A stretch of DNA of 35,330 bases from an uncultured Parabacteroides sp. (GCA_900541965.1 UQLN01000046.1:1-35330); one strand, 5' to 3'; shown: positions 1 through 6,880, numbered from the stretch's first letter. The notes: generated by a model not told the origin, from the sequence alone. Numbers and translations: made by a program.

Positions 1-150
1 TCTAAAAAGGGTAACGGATAAGCAACGGAACTACTACTTAGAAATGCTCTTTTCTTCTTTTTCAATGGTAGACAACTAAAGACTGTTAGTGACAGATAGA
101 TTTGATAATCTGCAGTTTACGTCTGATTGCTATTAATTATCTTTTTCGTT

Positions 151-324
151 TATACTTATGCCACTTCTGTGTGCTTAGCCAATGGTGTTAGCATTGAGAA
201 TGTCGCAAAAATGTTAGGACATTCCAATATCAACATGACAAAACGATACGCACGTGTATTAGACCAAAGCATTCTAAATGATATGCAGAAAGTAGGTAAT
301 AATTTGTTTGTATCAGATATTTAA
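151..324 (+). pseudogene. Tyrosine recombinase C-terminal fragment (5'-truncated)
   Basis: The frame reads T-Y-A-T-S-V, then NGVSIENVAKMLGHSNINMT and KRYARVLDQSI. This is the end of the catalytic domain of Bacteroidales tyrosine recombinases: the box just after the Arg of the ARHT motif, the LGH motif with the catalytic His, and the Tyr nucleophile in the R-Y-A segment. Homology starts at about base 151-154. Upstream of that, the same frame has stops and no recombinase-like residues, so the Arg of ARHT and everything before it is missing here. The fragment cannot be active. A perfect stem-loop terminator follows 27 bases after the stop. The missing middle of such a gene appears at 19530-19643 on the other strand. 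Confidence 0.8.
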
Positions 325-350
325 GAATAAAAATAATGATGTGAAATAGT

Positions 351-386
351 CCTGATTGAGAGCTAGAATACTCAATCAGGATTTTT
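351..386 (+). terminator. Rho-independent terminator after integrase remnant
   Basis: CCTGATTGAG (351-360) and CTCAATCAGG (371-380) are perfect 10-bp arms around a 10-base loop, followed by ATTTTT. It lies just past the stop of the recombinase fragment and was probably that gene's own terminator. Confidence 0.75.
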
Positions 387-577
387 CATTTATATACAAA
401 TGTGGGCTTCCACCCATTTAATAACATCCGATTACTTATACAGAATCTTCCCTTTAATCTGAATAAACGGTATGCAGTGGACTGAATTGGCAGCCGATGT
501 CCGTGACGCTCACTCCAACCAACATATTTTTCCTTTTTTTCTCTGATAAACATCCTACATATGGAAAGAATAAATAA

Positions 578-645
578 GGCAACACTTTTTGTAAATTTAC
601 TCTTTTTCGGGACGAAAAAGGAAGAAATTTACAAAAAGTGTTGCC
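578..645. repeat. 68-bp nested palindrome (21-bp perfect inverted repeat)
   Basis: Bases 578-598 (starting GGCAACACTTTTTG) are perfectly reverse-complementary to 625-645. Inside them, CTTTTTCG (602-609) and CGAAAAAG (613-620) form a second perfect stem around GGA. The full structure can extrude as a cruciform or fold as a very stable RNA hairpin. It lies 55 bases past the end of the minus-strand mob operon and is T-rich downstream on both strands, so a bidirectional terminator is one reading; a short non-autonomous mobile palindrome or a recombinase site is another. Confidence 0.75.
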
Positions 646-699
646 GTTTTATCCTTGCAATATACCTTTGTGTTCAGATAAAGAAAGGATTAATTAAAG

Positions 700-1104
700 T
701 TATTCCATTGGCGAATAAGATATTAGATTGGTTACTGCTATTGCGTAATTCTCGTCATTTATGGAATAAAAGCCTAATTTATTGGCAAATGCACTACTTT
801 TGATGTTGGCGCACTCAATACCAATATAATTGAAACTATATTTTCGGGCTACTTTGGTCAAGAACCTAAGAAAGTGTGTTCCGTGTCCTATCCGTTCTTT
901 ACTAAAACCTAATCGGGCGATAATCAGACAATCGGGTGGAAATCGGCTTTCTACTCTCCTGATACGCAAATATAAATCTATCCGGCTGTTTCTCCGGGTG
1001 GTGATAATATTATCTACCGTCAGGTAAACGAGCGATTTACTATACTTGAAACGTTCCATCAGGTAGCGGTCTATATCGTTTCTTAGTTCCTCATATTCAA
1101 TCAT
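700..1104 (-). CDS. GNAT-fold acetyltransferase-like protein of the mob operon
   Basis: 134 residues. The middle carries the pattern expected of the acetyl-CoA loop of GNAT enzymes (SKERIGHGTHFLRFL), followed by GIECAN and then AFANKLGFYSI, which resembles the closing strand-helix of the fold (asparagine, then a 'kLGF' turn). The substrate is unknown. Its ATG overlaps the mobB stop by 4 bases (ATGA), so it is the last gene of a mobA-mobB-GNAT operon and is probably translationally coupled. Genes of this sort often follow relaxase genes in small Bacteroides mobilizable elements, but I know of no demonstrated role in transfer. The GNAT call rests on the motif pattern only. Confidence 0.6.
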   Translation of the reverse strand: MIEYEELRNDIDRYLMERFKYSKSLVYLTVDNIITTRRNSRIDLYLRIRRVESRFPPDCLIIARLGFSKERIGHGTHFLRFLTKVARKYSFNYIGIECANIKSSAFANKLGFYSINDENYAIAVTNLISYSPME

Positions 1105-2042
1105 CTTCTTATCCCTTTCTTCCTTTTCTTCTTGCGCTTTTGTGCCCGTAAGTTTTCTGCCAATGTTGCATCATAATTGTTGCCATCTCCCAGTGAAAAG
1201 ATAGATAACAGAGAATCACCGCTTCTATTATCCCCCTGATTGAAAGCGTGTTTATTGTTTTGCTTGCTATCAATATTGCAAGGAATCATATTTTCTTTTT
1301 CACTGGATTGGAATACTTCTTTTTTATTTTCGCCAGTGAAATATTGTTTTGGTTCTTTCAAATCCTGTTCCTGTAATTCAATCTGCTTGGAAACAGAACC
1401 GTTCTTCATGGTATTGGCATACTCAAATGATTCTGATAATTGGCGGTTATAGCCGAACAGTTTATCAAATCCTTGCTCTGCCTGCTGGAACAGGTTCACA
1501 CGGTCAAAACCACCTTTGATTACCCCGTTCTTGGTATTCTTGTGGTTAGTTAGCGGAGATAGCTTCTTTTTATTAGCTTGGTCTTTCCGGCTCACAATCA
1601 AATGGCAGTGCATATTCAGTTCATTGTCGGAACGGCTACGGTCGAAATGTATCTTCCCGTAAAACTTTATATCCGCTTCGGATAGTCCTTTGTTGAAGTT
1701 CTTGGCATATTCAGGGATAAATACCTCACGGATATACCGTTTCATGGCTTCGGCTTTTTCCTGCTCGGTGTTACCCATTATCCGTAGTTCGTTTTCCGAT
1801 GGGCTGACATGAATAGCGTAAAACTTAGCATCCATTTTCAAAAGTTGCCCGATATTACTATCTATATCCTTAATAACCTTTGATTTATAGATATTATCCT
1901 CTGTCAGATTGAAAAAGCCATCGGTATAGATTCCTTTCTCCATCCGTTCCAAGTCTTCATGCTCCACGTATGAAGCTAATTGCCGACAACTACCCGCATT
2001 ATTATATGTTCCTCCCGATGGCGGGGCAAAATCTATGTGCAT
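1101..2042 (-). CDS. mobB: MobB relaxase (DUF5712-type mobilization protein)
   Basis: 313 residues. Relaxases nick one strand at oriT and stay covalently bound to the 5' end through a tyrosine while the strand is transferred. The N-terminus (MHIDFAPPSGG, then NNAGSCRQLASYVEHED) and the metal-binding His cluster (FYGKIHFD with His132, NMHCHLIVSRKD with His145 and His147) match the Bacteroidetes MobB group; Tyr25 is a candidate nucleophile. The C-terminal third is polar and ends in a lysine/arginine-rich tail (KRKKKRKKG). The length is normal and the gene is intact. It starts 4 bases after the mobA stop and overlaps the GNAT-like gene. It has no conjugation pore genes nearby, so transfer would need a helper conjugative element. 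Confidence 0.85.
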   Translation of the reverse strand: MHIDFAPPSGGTYNNAGSCRQLASYVEHEDLERMEKGIYTDGFFNLTEDNIYKSKVIKDIDSNIGQLLKMDAKFYAIHVSPSENELRIMGNTEQEKAEAMKRYIREVFIPEYAKNFNKGLSEADIKFYGKIHFDRSRSDNELNMHCHLIVSRKDQANKKKLSPLTNHKNTKNGVIKGGFDRVNLFQQAEQGFDKLFGYNRQLSESFEYANTMKNGSVSKQIELQEQDLKEPKQYFTGENKKEVFQSSEKENMIPCNIDSKQNNKHAFNQGDNRSGDSLLSIFSLGDGNNYDATLAENLRAQKRKKKRKKGIRR

Positions 2043-2046
2043 GGCT

Positions 2047-2631
2047 CTATGTGTTTATCAGATTAATGATTTCCGCTTTTAGATTCTCTTTCCGTTTGCC
2101 GTCCATCACTCCACAAGTTGATAATTCCGAATAGAGTTGTATCAGTTGGAGCAATTTCTTATAATCCCGTTGGTGTATCTGATACAAGGCTGTGAGTTGT
2201 TTCCCCTGCTGGTTGATTACATCGGCGTGCTTGCCGAACTGTTCACTTACCTTTTGCAGTACGGCTGTTTGCCTTTCTTGACTGGCTGCCAGTTGTGAAA
2301 GGATAAGGTTTTCCAATTCCTTGCCGATAGCATCGAAGCGAACGGCAATAGAATTTGCCGTTCGTACCATTGGATTCAGTTGTTCTTCTTCGTAGTGACG
2401 GATGAAGCGGATTATATCGTCTTGTCGTTTGTTTATCTTCGCCAGTTCTGATTTTACGGATTCAGGTGCTTCCGATGGGTTGATACATGCTTTATCAATA
2501 TAGACAAATGCCAACCTGACTATTTCCCCTTTTTTCAGCGAATAGCGTTTGCAGAGCTTATCTATTAGCTTTCCCGTTTGTCGGTCTATCCCGATAGTGG
2601 TGAGTGTGGATATATTACTGGTTTTATCCAT
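2047..2631 (-). CDS. mobA: MobA mobilization accessory protein (BfmA/BtgA family)
   Basis: 194 residues from the chosen start (MDKTSNISTLTTIGIDRQ). The first 60 residues look like the ribbon-helix-helix type DNA-binding head of BfmA/BtgA proteins, which bind oriT and help the relaxase. The rest is a long charged helical region (coiled coil likely, about residues 70-175). An upstream in-frame ATG at 2691 would add 20 hydrophobic and aromatic residues that do not fit the family, so the start at 2631 is preferred. The promoter side faces the palindrome cluster at 2719-2802, the usual place for oriT. mobB follows 4 bases downstream. Confidence 0.8.
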   Translation of the reverse strand: MDKTSNISTLTTIGIDRQTGKLIDKLCKRYSLKKGEIVRLAFVYIDKACINPSEAPESVKSELAKINKRQDDIIRFIRHYEEEQLNPMVRTANSIAVRFDAIGKELENLILSQLAASQERQTAVLQKVSEQFGKHADVINQQGKQLTALYQIHQRDYKKLLQLIQLYSELSTCGVMDGKRKENLKAEIINLINT

Positions 2632-2718
2632 GATTATAACTTTTTTATAAAGAAAGTGAGATTCATTCAGTTGATTATAAGCGAAATACATTTCCGACTT
2701 ATAATCACTGTTATAAAT

Positions 2719-2802
2719 GGTTACGAACGTAACCTATTAAAGCCGAAGGCTTTGCCCCGCAGGGCAAGAGGGAGAACAGGACAAAGTCCAGTTCCCTCTT
2801 GC
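2719..2802. other. Candidate origin of transfer (oriT) with clustered palindromes
   Basis: Three inverted repeats follow one another upstream of mobA. GGTTACG/CGTAACC is at 2719-2734 with a 2-base centre. AAAGCC/GGCTTT is at 2739-2753. A long imperfect hairpin at 2764-2802 pairs GCAAGAGGG-GAAC-GGAC with GTCC-GTTC-CCTCTTGC around AAA. The stretch between the mobA start and the next gene is otherwise noncoding. Palindromes next to mobA are typical of oriT in Bacteroides mobilizable elements. The nick site cannot be read from the sequence. Confidence 0.5.
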
Positions 2803-2885
2803 TTCATTTAGCGAAATGAGCCGAGCCACTGGGCGAGGCGATTTCTGCTAAATGGGGATTGTTAGCACTTCATCAGGTGGTAACA

Positions 2886-3236
2886 TTACCCACCTTGTTT
2901 TGCAGTAGTTTGCCTATCAAGTTGGTTTTCCTGTTTGAACCGTTCGTAGGTCTTACTATCGGCATTTTCTTGAATAAATGTCCGGATGTCGGCTGCACGA
3001 TAATAGGTCTTATGACTTATCGTAAAGTAAGGAAGTTTGCCACTTGCCCGATACCGTTGCAGGGTTCGGAAAGATACTTTCAGCAGAAAAGCCAAATCTT
3101 GATTGTCGAGTATCTTATCATTCTCGTCCAGTACCTTGTCGGTATTGATAAGGGATTTCAGGTCTTGCCCGATTTCGGAGAGCTTTTTTGATAACCATTC
3201 CATCCACTTGTCGAAATTTTCGTTGTCTATATACAT
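2886..3236 (-). CDS. Excisionase-like helix-turn-helix protein
   Basis: 116 residues. Residues about 40-95 form an HTH_17/MerR-like winged helix (LDNQDLAFLLKVSFRTLQRY, then ASGKLPYFTISHKTYYRAADIRTFI), the architecture of excisionase and RDF-like proteins that bend DNA for a tyrosine recombinase or act as local regulators. The N-terminal 40 residues are a charged helix. The gene lies between the oriT candidate and rteC; in CTnDOT-type elements RteC controls excision genes, so a role in excision is a reasonable inference. A perfect 12-bp inverted repeat covers its start codon (3235-3292), suggesting autoregulation or translational control. Confidence 0.75.
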   Translation of the reverse strand: MYIDNENFDKWMEWLSKKLSEIGQDLKSLINTDKVLDENDKILDNQDLAFLLKVSFRTLQRYRASGKLPYFTISHKTYYRAADIRTFIQENADSKTYERFKQENQLDRQTTAKQGG

Positions 3237-3292
3237 TTTGCTTCATTTTTTAGTTTAACATTATTGTTTTCAATCGATTGATGAAGCAAAAT
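3235..3292 (-). promoter_or_regulatory. 12-bp inverted repeat and 10-bp palindrome over the HTH gene start
   Basis: ATTTTGCTTCAT (3235-3246) is repeated in exact inverted form at 3281-3292, 34 bases away. The far arm is followed directly by the perfect palindrome CAATCGATTG (3271-3280). On the coding (minus) strand the proximal arm runs into the ATG of the HTH gene. The arrangement could be an operator for the HTH protein itself, or an mRNA hairpin hiding the start codon. Confidence 0.6.
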
Positions 3293-3317
3293 TCGGCAAA
3301 CAGACGCAAATAAGTTA

Positions 3318-3376
3318 GGGGAATACCACTGGTACTCCCCCACAAATAATTGCTATCTTGCTGATAGACAAGATAG
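3318..3376 (-). terminator. Tandem hairpins downstream of rteC
   Basis: Two stem-loops lie 15-73 bases past the rteC stop. CTATCTTG/CAAGATAG (3353-3360 and 3369-3376) is perfect. GGGGAATACC/GGTACTCCCC (3318-3327 and 3331-3340) has one mismatch and a 3-base loop. Neither has a strong U-tract in the minus direction, so this is a probable but not certain terminator. Confidence 0.45.
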
Positions 3377-3390
3377 AATATTTTTGTTTT

Positions 3391-4032
3391 TTACGGCTGA
3401 TAATAGCCTTCGTCCTTGCTTTTTTGTATAATAGCAGCTTTCAGTCTATCTAAAAACTCTGTGATTTTAATCGGCTTGCGTTTAATTACCGCTTCTTCTT
3501 TCTTATAAATATCTCCCAAATTAACATTGAACATCTTTTCAAAAATGCGTGTAACATCTATCAAGTGTAGTTCCTTGTTGTCAAGCCGTTGGACTCCGTC
3601 AATAATGTAAAAGAAGCCGCAAGCCAATTCCATAATATCAATGAGTTTGATTTTTTCAAGATTTATGCCGATGGGTGATTTCCATTCCGATTCTATATTG
3701 ATAAAGAATTTGGGGTACTCCATTTGGCGGTATAGTAGTTCCAATTCCTTTTCGGTTAAAGCTATCAGTTTATCTAAGAATACGATTTTCAGTTTACTGT
3801 TTTCGGTAGGGATAGATTCTTCAAATGCCTTTATGGTGGCAAATTCTATTTGAGTCGTGTTTAATTTTCGAATTATGCTCTTATTATCTTTGCCTTCATT
3901 CAAATAAACAAGTAAATCTTCTACAAAATCCAAATATGCGGAAGTCATTTCTTCTACAACCGATTTATCAACCTGATAAGGGTGTTTCAGCAGTTGGTAT
4001 ATTCGCTTATCTGTTAATTCCCAATTTGACAT
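3391..4032 (-). CDS. rteC: RteC-family regulator
   Basis: RteC is the transcriptional activator that, in CTnDOT, turns on the excision operon in response to the RteA/RteB cascade. Here the C-terminal half carries the family pattern: IELACGFFYIIDGVQRL, then the FEKMFNVNLGDIY segment and an R-K-(x)6-FLDRL ending. The protein is 213 residues from the start at 4032 (MSNWELTDKR). An upstream in-frame ATG at 4101 would add 23 residues, but that stretch lies inside the former 3' end of the CPBP gene (frame to 4056), so the shorter start is preferred. No rteA or rteB is present in the window; the LytS/LytTR pair nearby is a different kind of two-component system. Confidence 0.75.
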   Translation of the reverse strand: MSNWELTDKRIYQLLKHPYQVDKSVVEEMTSAYLDFVEDLLVYLNEGKDNKSIIRKLNTTQIEFATIKAFEESIPTENSKLKIVFLDKLIALTEKELELLYRQMEYPKFFINIESEWKSPIGINLEKIKLIDIMELACGFFYIIDGVQRLDNKELHLIDVTRIFEKMFNVNLGDIYKKEEAVIKRKPIKITEFLDRLKAAIIQKSKDEGYYQP

Positions 4033-4055
4033 AACCGTAGCTTTTATATTAGAAG

Positions 4056-4238
4056 TTATCTTGCTTTGGGAAATAACATCCCTTTCATTATAAATAGGCA
4101 TGGAAGAATAAGTATGATTGCCATGCTTCCGTATATCAATAACATAAGGTCATTCTTCGGGGAGTCTGACATGAAAATATGGCTGGAAAAAAATAACGTG
4201 CATAGATTAAACGAACCGTGTAAAATTATGACAGATTA
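4056..4238 (-). pseudogene. Severed 3' end of the CPBP protease gene
   Basis: Directly after the TAA that ends the CPBP protein (4236-4238), the same frame stays open for 59 more codons until a stop at 4056-4058. It reads SVIILHGSFNLCTLFF, a polar stretch, then a membrane segment (LMLLIYGSMAIILILPCL) and a short basic end. LHGSFN matches the third CPBP motif (His...Asn) and the last helix. The continuation is therefore family sequence, and the TAA looks like a point mutation rather than the natural end. Confidence 0.75.
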
Positions 4239-4829
4239 TATATTATTTTCCGTTTTTTGACTTAACCATGAAAAAATCAATGACAGTTCGATTACCATTG
4301 TCAAATAAACTACAAATACAGGTAATCCGAATCCTATCCGCAAATGCCAAATACCCCAAATTATGCCTACTATGAGGGTGCTTGAAAAAAAAGAATGTTT
4401 CTGCCTTAATTCAGGTAATAAATATCCCCTCCAGCCTATTTCTTCTTCGTAACTTCCCATAGTGATGATAAAACATTCCAATGCAAAAGATGATAATGGT
4501 CTGTCAAAACTTGGGAAAGATAAACTTCCATATTCAGCAAGAGAAAAAATCGCATAAGATATAGCACAAAAAACAAAGGGCGCAAACAAAGCAAATAGAT
4601 ACCACTTTGCACAAGTCCGTTCGTATTTTACTTTTTTGCACAGGCTGCATATTCCACTTCTCCCTTTTGAGACCCCTGTAATCAGCAAGGCTAAAATTGC
4701 CGGAGCTAATTGAAAAGGTACATAATCAAGAGAAAAAATAACTGCGATTAGAACAACCAATAACAGATTGGCTGTGCAAAAGAGCGTAACAGGATGCCGC
4801 ATTTTCATGAAACCGTATTTAGAAACCAT
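4236..4829 (-). CDS. CPBP-family membrane protease, truncated by in-frame TAA
   Basis: 197 residues with four or five membrane helices. CPBP (Abi/Rce1-type) proteins are intramembrane glutamic proteases; bacterial members act in bacteriocin immunity or maturation of peptides. Motif 1 is intact (EEIGWRGYLLPEL) and motif 2 is present (IIWGIWHLRIGF). The protein stops after SWLSQKTENNI, where family members continue into motif 3 and a last helix; that sequence is still present beyond the stop (4056-4235). The product is probably impaired, unless motifs 1 and 2 suffice. It overlaps the OMP gene by 11 bases (start 4829, stop of OMP at 4819), so the two form an operon. ATGs at 4808 and 4802 are alternative starts. 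Confidence 0.8.
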   Translation of the reverse strand: MVSKYGFMKMRHPVTLFCTANLLLVVLIAVIFSLDYVPFQLAPAILALLITGVSKGRSGICSLCKKVKYERTCAKWYLFALFAPFVFCAISYAIFSLAEYGSLSFPSFDRPLSSFALECFIITMGSYEEEIGWRGYLLPELRQKHSFFSSTLIVGIIWGIWHLRIGFGLPVFVVYLTMVIELSLIFSWLSQKTENNI

Positions 4830-5709
4830 ATTGCAATGCCACCGAAATAGCAGGACTTATGGAATAGTATGGGTCATATTCTCTGGTATAGACATCCCAA
4901 AAGCCTTTTATAGTCCTTTCTTCATAATAAGCAGGGCGGACGCATGAAACACCAATGGTTATAGGTATAGAGACTTTTCCAAAAACAAATTCGGGTTGAA
5001 TGCCAGCAAGAACATACATGTGGCTAAATTGCATTCGCTTGCCGTCTTTCTTCATAAAAGCTGTCGAACCTTTCATTGTGCCATAAACATTAAAATTGAA
5101 GTGGTCGGACGCTTTTACACCCATCTTCAAACCGCTCGGATTGAAATTGATAAAATATTTCCCGTCCAAATTCCAGTTAATCAGGAAGGCGGGATAAAGC
5201 ATCGGGTAGCCAAATTCGGTATCAAGGGCTACACCTATTCCGACTTTCAGGTTGTCGAAAATCGGACGGATGAAAATCAAGTTACCTACACCCATGATGT
5301 TTTGACCTTCGATTTTGCTGAAATCCACATGGTCTGCAAATACGCCTACACCTAAAGATGCGTAAATCAACCAATTTTTGCTGATAGGTCGTAGATGGTC
5401 AACAGACACTATCAAATTGCCAATTTCAGACGGACCGATGTCGGTCAATGAGTTTTTAGTTCCCAATGAAGTATAGGAACTCTGTAATCCAACAGACCAC
5501 ATGGTAGGTCGTTCCTTTTCATCCATCTTCATGGAAACGGGTATCTGAAAACTCAACTGATAATGGTTGGCATCTCCCTCGGCTCCTGTTTTGTTGTTAT
5601 TTACATCCCTGTACTTTGAAGGAGCGATGTAATCTGTACTGATTGAAACTTGTGCTTTAGCCGAAATGCTAATAAAAGCGGTAAGTAGAAAAACAGATAA
5701 TGCTTTCAT
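4819..5709 (-). CDS. Outer-membrane beta-barrel protein (DUF6268-like)
   Basis: 296 residues. A clear signal peptide (MKALSVFLLTAFISISAKAQ) is followed by alternating hydrophobic strands rich in aromatic residues and a terminal Phe (ALQYGF), the recognition signal for outer-membrane insertion. The pattern resembles DUF6268-type barrel proteins of Bacteroidetes; no function is known to me. It is the first gene of an operon with the CPBP protease and is divergent from a LytS/LytTR pair, with two 13-bp repeats between them. A weak -7 match (CACTTTTG, 5752-5745 on the minus strand) lies 36 bases upstream of the ATG, and the repeats begin about 30 bases further up, as expected for an activator site. 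Confidence 0.75.
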   Translation of the reverse strand: MKALSVFLLTAFISISAKAQVSISTDYIAPSKYRDVNNNKTGAEGDANHYQLSFQIPVSMKMDEKERPTMWSVGLQSSYTSLGTKNSLTDIGPSEIGNLIVSVDHLRPISKNWLIYASLGVGVFADHVDFSKIEGQNIMGVGNLIFIRPIFDNLKVGIGVALDTEFGYPMLYPAFLINWNLDGKYFINFNPSGLKMGVKASDHFNFNVYGTMKGSTAFMKKDGKRMQFSHMYVLAGIQPEFVFGKVSIPITIGVSCVRPAYYEERTIKGFWDVYTREYDPYYSISPAISVALQYGF

Positions 5710-5780
5710 CTTTTAAAAGTTATATTTGACATTAAAAACTGCTACAAAAGTGAGCGGCTTTTATCGGTCAAGAAAATATT

Positions 5781-5814
5781 TTTGATGGTTGGGCATTATC
5801 CTTTGACGGTTGGG
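5781..5814. promoter_or_regulatory. Predicted LytTR operator: two direct repeats 21 bp apart
   Basis: TTTGATGGTTGGG (5781-5793) and TTTGACGGTTGGG (5802-5814) differ at one base and start exactly 21 bp apart, two helical turns. LytTR regulators bind pairs of short direct repeats with this spacing. A third, weak match (TTTATCGGTCAAG, 5760-5772, 7 of 13 bases) sits in the same register. The site lies between the OMP-CPBP operon and the kinase-regulator operon, so one dimer could control both directions. Confidence 0.65.
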
Positions 5815-5837
5815 AAATATGCTATCAATTAAACCCT

Positions 5838-5845
5838 TATCTTTG
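5838..5845 (+). promoter_or_regulatory. -7 box of the kinase gene promoter
   Basis: TATCTTTG fits the Bacteroidetes -7 consensus TAnnTTTG exactly. It ends only 4 bases before the ATG at 5850, so transcription would start at or next to the start codon and the mRNA would be leaderless or nearly so. No TTTG box lies 19-21 bases upstream; the second LytTR repeat (5802-5814) ends 23 bases upstream, fitting an activator-dependent promoter. Confidence 0.5.
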
Positions 5846-5849
5846 TAGT

Positions 5850-6878
5850 ATGAAAAAATATTATCTGAAATACTACGACCGCTTTGTGCTGTTTATGTGG
5901 GTCTTTATATTTTGCGTATTCTGGTTGCAGTATATCCCCGCAATTGGTCTGTTAGAGGCGTTTTTACTCTCTGCTTGTATCGTTGCTTCGGCGTATCCGT
6001 TTACGACTTATTTAAGTAAAGCTCTACTGCCAAGAGCAATAGAGAAAAAAAATATGCTGAAATTTGTGTTCCAGTTTTTCCTTGTCTGCTTGCTGTATTC
6101 GCTATTCATACCCCTGTTCTCGCTCCTGTTTTACCACTTGGAGCATAACGGCATACTCCCCGATTCCGGTTTTTTCGAAACGGGACAAACGCTGTTGTAT
6201 GACTATATATCTGCTTTTTTGGTCTCTTTAGTTTTGAACTTCGGCTTCTGCGGATTGCGTTTTTTTGAAGTTAACCTGAAATTGCAGGACGAGTTGTCCG
6301 ATTCCCAAATGCAGATACTTCAGGTGCAAATCAACCCTCATTTCATGTTCAATGTGCTGAATCATGTAAATGTTTTGATAAGGAAAGAACCCGATTTGGC
6401 ATCTTCGTTACTTGTTCAGTACACAAATATTCTTCGTTACCAGCTATACAATGGAAAAAAAGAAGTTGTGAGTATTAAACAGGAGATAGAGTTTCTGAAA
6501 GATTTTATTGAAGTTGAGAAAGTCAGGTGGAAAAACAACTTAGAGGTAAAGTGTCTTTGGGACATAGAAGATGATAACACTACACTTTCTCCTTTAATGT
6601 TGATTACGTTTGTGGAAAACGCATTTAAGCATGTTTCCCGTTCAAAAACAGAAAAAGGGTATGTTCGTATTGATTTGAAGCAAAGAAATGGAGAACTTAC
6701 ATTGTTCGTTGAAAACTCTAAATATGCCGACATCCCGCCTATTGAAAAGAAAGAAGCATCGGGGATTGGCTTGGAGAACATAAAAAAACGGTTGGAAATT
6801 CTGTATCCGGACAGGTTTGATTTGCATATAAGAAAAACAGATACAACATATTCAACTTCACTATCTATAAAATTATAA
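5850..6878 (+). CDS. LytS-type sensor histidine kinase
   Basis: 342 residues. Four membrane helices fill residues about 11-135, with very short loops and no periplasmic sensor domain. The cytoplasmic part has the His_kinase box with the phosphorylated His164 (QINPHFMFNVLNHVN), the ATP-binding N box (VENAFKHV, Asn257) and a GIGLENIKKRL G box (from Gly305). This is the architecture of LytS/AgrC-related kinases, which sense membrane or peptide signals. The partner regulator starts 2 bases after the stop. The facing operon encodes an outer-membrane protein and a CPBP protease, so the likely job is sensing an envelope signal and controlling that operon; the signal is unknown. Confidence 0.9.
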   Translation: MKKYYLKYYDRFVLFMWVFIFCVFWLQYIPAIGLLEAFLLSACIVASAYPFTTYLSKALLPRAIEKKNMLKFVFQFFLVCLLYSLFIPLFSLLFYHLEHNGILPDSGFFETGQTLLYDYISAFLVSLVLNFGFCGLRFFEVNLKLQDELSDSQMQILQVQINPHFMFNVLNHVNVLIRKEPDLASSLLVQYTNILRYQLYNGKKEVVSIKQEIEFLKDFIEVEKVRWKNNLEVKCLWDIEDDNTTLSPLMLITFVENAFKHVSRSKTEKGYVRIDLKQRNGELTLFVENSKYADIPPIEKKEASGIGLENIKKRLEILYPDRFDLHIRKTDTTYSTSLSIKL

Positions 6879-6880
6879 CT

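Larger units (their letters stand above)
325..699. other. Gene-poor stretch between integrase remnant and mob operon
   Basis: No convincing gene on either strand. It holds the terminator at 351-386 and the long nested palindrome at 578-645. The plus-strand frame at 561-803 runs through the palindrome and into the 3' end of the GNAT-like gene and has no family resemblance. The position, between a recombinase C-terminus and the last mob-operon gene, is where an element end or attachment site could be, but no repeat in the window defines one. Confidence 0.5.

Noticed and set aside
561..803. 80-codon plus-strand frame
   Set aside because: It runs through the long palindrome and then antisense to the end of the GNAT-like gene; no family resemblance.
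3391..4101. Longer rteC reading frame starting at 4101
   Set aside because: The extra 23 residues lie in the former coding end of the CPBP gene, so the ATG at 4032 is more likely.
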